DNA of 23,737 nt from NCBI GenBank assembly GCA_001655205.1, contig LPNZ01005161.1:1-23737 (forward strand). The letters run 5' to 3'. Within the stretch, counting starts at the first letter, position 1; each line of letters opens with the position of its first letter. The notes below the pieces were generated by a model. It did not search any database and had not been told where the DNA came from. It saw nothing but the letters and a program-made list of their open reading frames with translations. Of the stretch, positions 20,949 to 23,737 are shown one piece after another. The DNA comes from Lenisia limosa. Its lineage: Eukaryota > Breviatea. The translations under genes were made by a program, and so were the position numbers.

Positions 20949-23737
20949 TCAACAGCATCCGGGGGTCGGCTCACGGACCAGCATACTGACCTGTCCCGCA
21001 TGCTCCATTTGGATGGTCGTCTACATAGTAACTGACACAAAGGGGAAGTGGCAAAAGCTGAAGACCTCTGGTATCATGACACCCACGGGTTCCTGAAGCC
21101 ACGGCTCTCCGTCGACTTGTACCGGGATGGGTCCGGCATTCCAAGTGATCTTCATCTGGCTGAACTGGCCGATGTGGTCAAGGTAGCGTGTTCCAGAGCG
21201 TGACATTCCTAATTGGGCAAGTCCTAAATTCCAAATTAGGAAGGTTATAATGAGTTCCATAGAACAAAAAGGCAAGTTCTGTCGCTATAAGGCCATCGTG
21301 CAAACCCTTGACAGCAAGGACTTCGAACTTGGTGTCGTCAATGAGACTGGGGCCAAGACCACGTTCCCGGTCCTTCTTTTTCAGCTGGTGGGGATTAAAG
21401 AAAATCTCAGGATATTATGGTATAGCTATGAGAAATAAAAAATAAGGTTGTATCTGGCCGAAGCTGTTTGCACCATCACGCTTATAAGAGATATTGGATT
21501 CTAGTATTGTATACGAAGATAATTCGCGATATAATATAATACATAGAGGTGGCATAAAACAAAATTACACCATCAGCTGCGCCTCAGACGACGCCCCCTC
21601 CCATCCTGCTAACTTCATCTCGAAAAAGGCCGCAAACCAACCTTCTTGCCCCAGATGTTGGCGCCGCCGCCATGGCTCGGAAGGTTGAGGATGATGATTC
21701 CCGTGCACTTTGGGAGGGGAATCTTACGGCCATCACAGGTGAGTTCGATAGTTCGGTCAAGGCGCTGCAGGGGGGTAAATTTGGAATATGTATGAAACAA
21801 ANNNNNNNNNNNNNNNNNNNNNNNNNNNNNNNNNNNNNNNNNNNNNNNNNNNNNNNNNNNNNNNNNNNNNNNNNNNNNNNNNNNNNNNNNNNNNNNNNNN
21901 NNNNNNNNNNNNNNNNNNNNNNNNNNNNNNNNNNNNNNNNNNNNNNNNNNNNNNNNNNNNNNNNNNNNNNNNNNNNNNNNNNNNNNNNNNNNNNNNNNNN
22001 NNNNNNNNNNNNNNNNNNNNNNNNNNNNNNNNNNNNNNNNNNNNNNNNNNNNNNNNNNNNNNNNNNNNNNNNNNNNNNNNNNNNGGGGATAGGAGGTGCC
22101 TACAATATTTGTCTTTGTCATAGTGGCCATGCTGAACTTGAGGTAGTGCATCTAGATTGTGAGGGTTTAGAGACCTTCTGATGGGTATGAAAGGGCTAAG
22201 CTCTTGCCTATCCAATTGCCCTCCCACTCGGTTTCTGAACTGACTGGAAAACGCCTGTGGCTTGGACTCGCGATGGTTGTGGAATCTAGAGGGGTGAAAT
22301 TGGACGACAATTTGGTTCAAATCTCCGATAAAAAATAAAATAAAATAATAATTATCAACTATCCCAAAAGCCGCTGTTTGAGCAAAGATTACCCCCCCCC
22401 CCCNNNNNNNNNNNNNNNNNNNNNNNNNNNNNNNNNNNNNNNNNNNNNNNNNNNNNNNNNNNNNNNNTATTCAATTGGTAGGGCTCCATGAAATCATTGA
22501 AAAATTAATTTCAAAATTAGAAGTTATAACACGAACCCTATTCCAGACACTTAAATTTTGTGTCATTAATTTACTCAAAAAATTATTTACACGGAGCCCT
22601 AATAATTCTTAAAAACCAACCTGAGGGCCACGGCAGCGTCCACTCCGATGCTGAAGTAATTGTTCATCAGGCAGTTGCGTGCCTCGTGGGGGGCTAAATG
22701 GGGGTAAATTGGAAAATTAATGAAACAAACAAAAAAAGCTCAAAATCAACTGCCACGATTTTAACTCTATTGACCAAAAGAGTACACTTAACATGTCCCT
22801 GAAACTTCAGCCAAGTTACCCCCCATCCCACCAGCAATATCGACAATCCATCTGTCCATCATAGCTGGCTTCACCTAGATAATGAGTACATATTAATAAA
22901 ACCAGGTTTCAAATGCAGATAGAGAGCAGAGAAACTCCAATTTTCATCTTGCACCATGGGGTAGTAATGTACATATGATATACATCATATATATTGATAG
23001 AGAGGACAGACACCAGAATCATCTTCACTTTCGTGGCGATATTTTGATGGTTATCAAGGACTGACAGTTATTCTATGATCCTAGTTTCAATAGAGACTTT
23101 ACGGCACAAATAATAATTATAATAATAATAATAAAAAAAAAACTGTGATGCGTTTGGGCGAACCTGAGAATCATGAGCACTGAGGGAGAGTTGAACGGCC
23201 TTCTTCACCNNNNNNNNNNNNNNNNNNNNNNNNNNNNNNNNNNNNNNNNNNNNNNNNNCCCCCACCCGAGGACCTAAAGGTCAATAATAAGCACCGAAAA
23301 AGACAATATGTCCCCCCTGTTGATGTTACACAGTTTAAACTGGGCCTTTTGTTTCCCGCTTTGCACTATTATGCTTTAATATTGTTGTTTTGACAAAAAG
23401 CAGTAGAAGATCCAACCTGGGCTAAGTCGTTTCCGGTGCCCAGGGGGAGAGGGGCAACGCTGGGCGGGGCTGAAATGTTAAAATAGCAATAAAGTCTATT
23501 CTATAAAATGCTTCTTGCAGAACATGACATACGTAAATCATACAGTTACACAAGAATAATTGTGTGCATGTAGTTTATTACGGATGTCTGTTCCATAGCC
23601 ACTCATGATACTTGGTGATCTGAAGAGCAAGCTGTATCAAGGAAGAAAGAGACTTAAAAGATTATCCTTTCTTTGAACCTACATGCAATGTTGAGATCTC
23701 TGATCGTATTGAGTACCCATCCGACTGTTCCATCTCC
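20949..23737 (-). CDS. Diacylglycerol kinase, C-terminal part
   Basis: Exons: 23737-23683 (cut by the window edge), 23469-23417, 23273-23164 (gap inside), 22874-22832, 22693-22621, 22285-22228, 22151-22104, 21764-21642, 21384-21306, 21223-21087 and 21020-20949 (TGA), about 283 residues. The enzyme phosphorylates diacylglycerol to phosphatidic acid. Seen in order: GDGTVGWVLNTI (ATP-binding loop), PPSVAPLPLGTGNDLAQ, VLGWG, MMDRWIVDIA, then the accessory domain NNYFSIGVDAAVA, RFHNHRESKPQAFSSQF, ILNLPSHGGGANIWG, FEVLAVKG, PVQVDGEPWLQEP and TIQMEHAGQVSML. The catalytic and accessory domains are both complete after the ATP loop. Any C1, EF-hand or other N-terminal domains lie right of the window, so the isotype cannot be told. 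The tail after QVSML is only nine residues (VREPTPGCC), so there is no ankyrin, SAM or PDZ-ligand extension of the animal type. Confidence 0.97.
21421..21492 (+). repeat. Dispersed repeat, copy B
   Basis: This is the partner of 20245-20315. It sits in the intron between diacylglycerol kinase exons 21764-21642 and 21384-21306. Both copies share GAGAAATAAAAAA and CCATCACGCTTATAAGAGAT, in the same orientation. Confidence 0.85.
23210..23258. other. Assembly gap inside a diacylglycerol kinase exon
   Basis: This run of 49 N lies between VLGWG and VKKAVQLSLSAHDSQ. Taken literally the frame is lost across it, so the gap length is wrong or an intron lies in it. The gap is bounded by a poly-C run. Confidence 0.9.

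Noticed and set aside
1-23737. CRISPR arrays, rRNA, tRNA and bacterial operons
   Set aside because: I saw no such pattern, and spliceosomal introns show this is eukaryotic nuclear DNA. A tRNA scan was not possible by eye on every stretch.

Overview
This is nuclear DNA from an intron-rich, AT-rich unicellular eukaryote. Genes are split into many short exons, mostly 40-170 nt, by GT-AG introns that are mostly about 50-300 nt. TAG and TGA are both used as ordinary stop codons, so the ciliate codes that reassign them are unlikely. I cannot name the organism. The large receptor-like gene belongs to a type known from free-living protists such as ciliates, oomycetes and rhizarians. The assembly is a draft with nine runs of N, most of them next to poly-G or poly-C tracts. 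All gene models below were built by hand by matching exon phases to protein-family motifs.

Layout. 97-1342 (+): 3' six exons of TSR3, the 18S rRNA aminocarboxypropyltransferase, ending in an acidic tail. 1485-1733 (-): a small two-exon open frame of unknown function. 1939-4970 (-): a complete 14-exon pantothenate kinase of the PANK4/plant-like subtype that keeps its catalytic residues. 5326-6832 (+): a five-exon Ser/Pro-rich protein with a PKA-type RRRAS site, divergent from the kinase. 6833-7706: coding signal on both strands that I could not resolve. 7707-8420: nothing convincing. 8421-19983 (+): one gene of about 52 exons for a secreted-end, Cys-rich, multi-pass membrane protein. 19984-20948: intergenic, with one half of a dispersed repeat. 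20949-23737 (-): the C-terminal part of a diacylglycerol kinase whose N-terminal part lies beyond the right edge.

The most unusual gene is the membrane protein of about 1,470 residues. It starts with a signal peptide, followed by an RCC1-like propeller ectodomain, an Ig-like segment, a series of GCC2/GCC3 (ephrin-receptor-like) Cys-rich modules, and then seven or eight membrane helices with the WP/QF motif of protist TRP-like membrane proteins. Its introns carry a pair of inverted-repeat elements, several recent tandem duplications, AT-rich palindromes and one apparent 31-nt intron.

The genes do not form a pathway. TSR3 acts in ribosome maturation, pantothenate kinase starts CoA synthesis, diacylglycerol kinase acts in lipid signalling, and the large protein is probably a surface sensor or channel.
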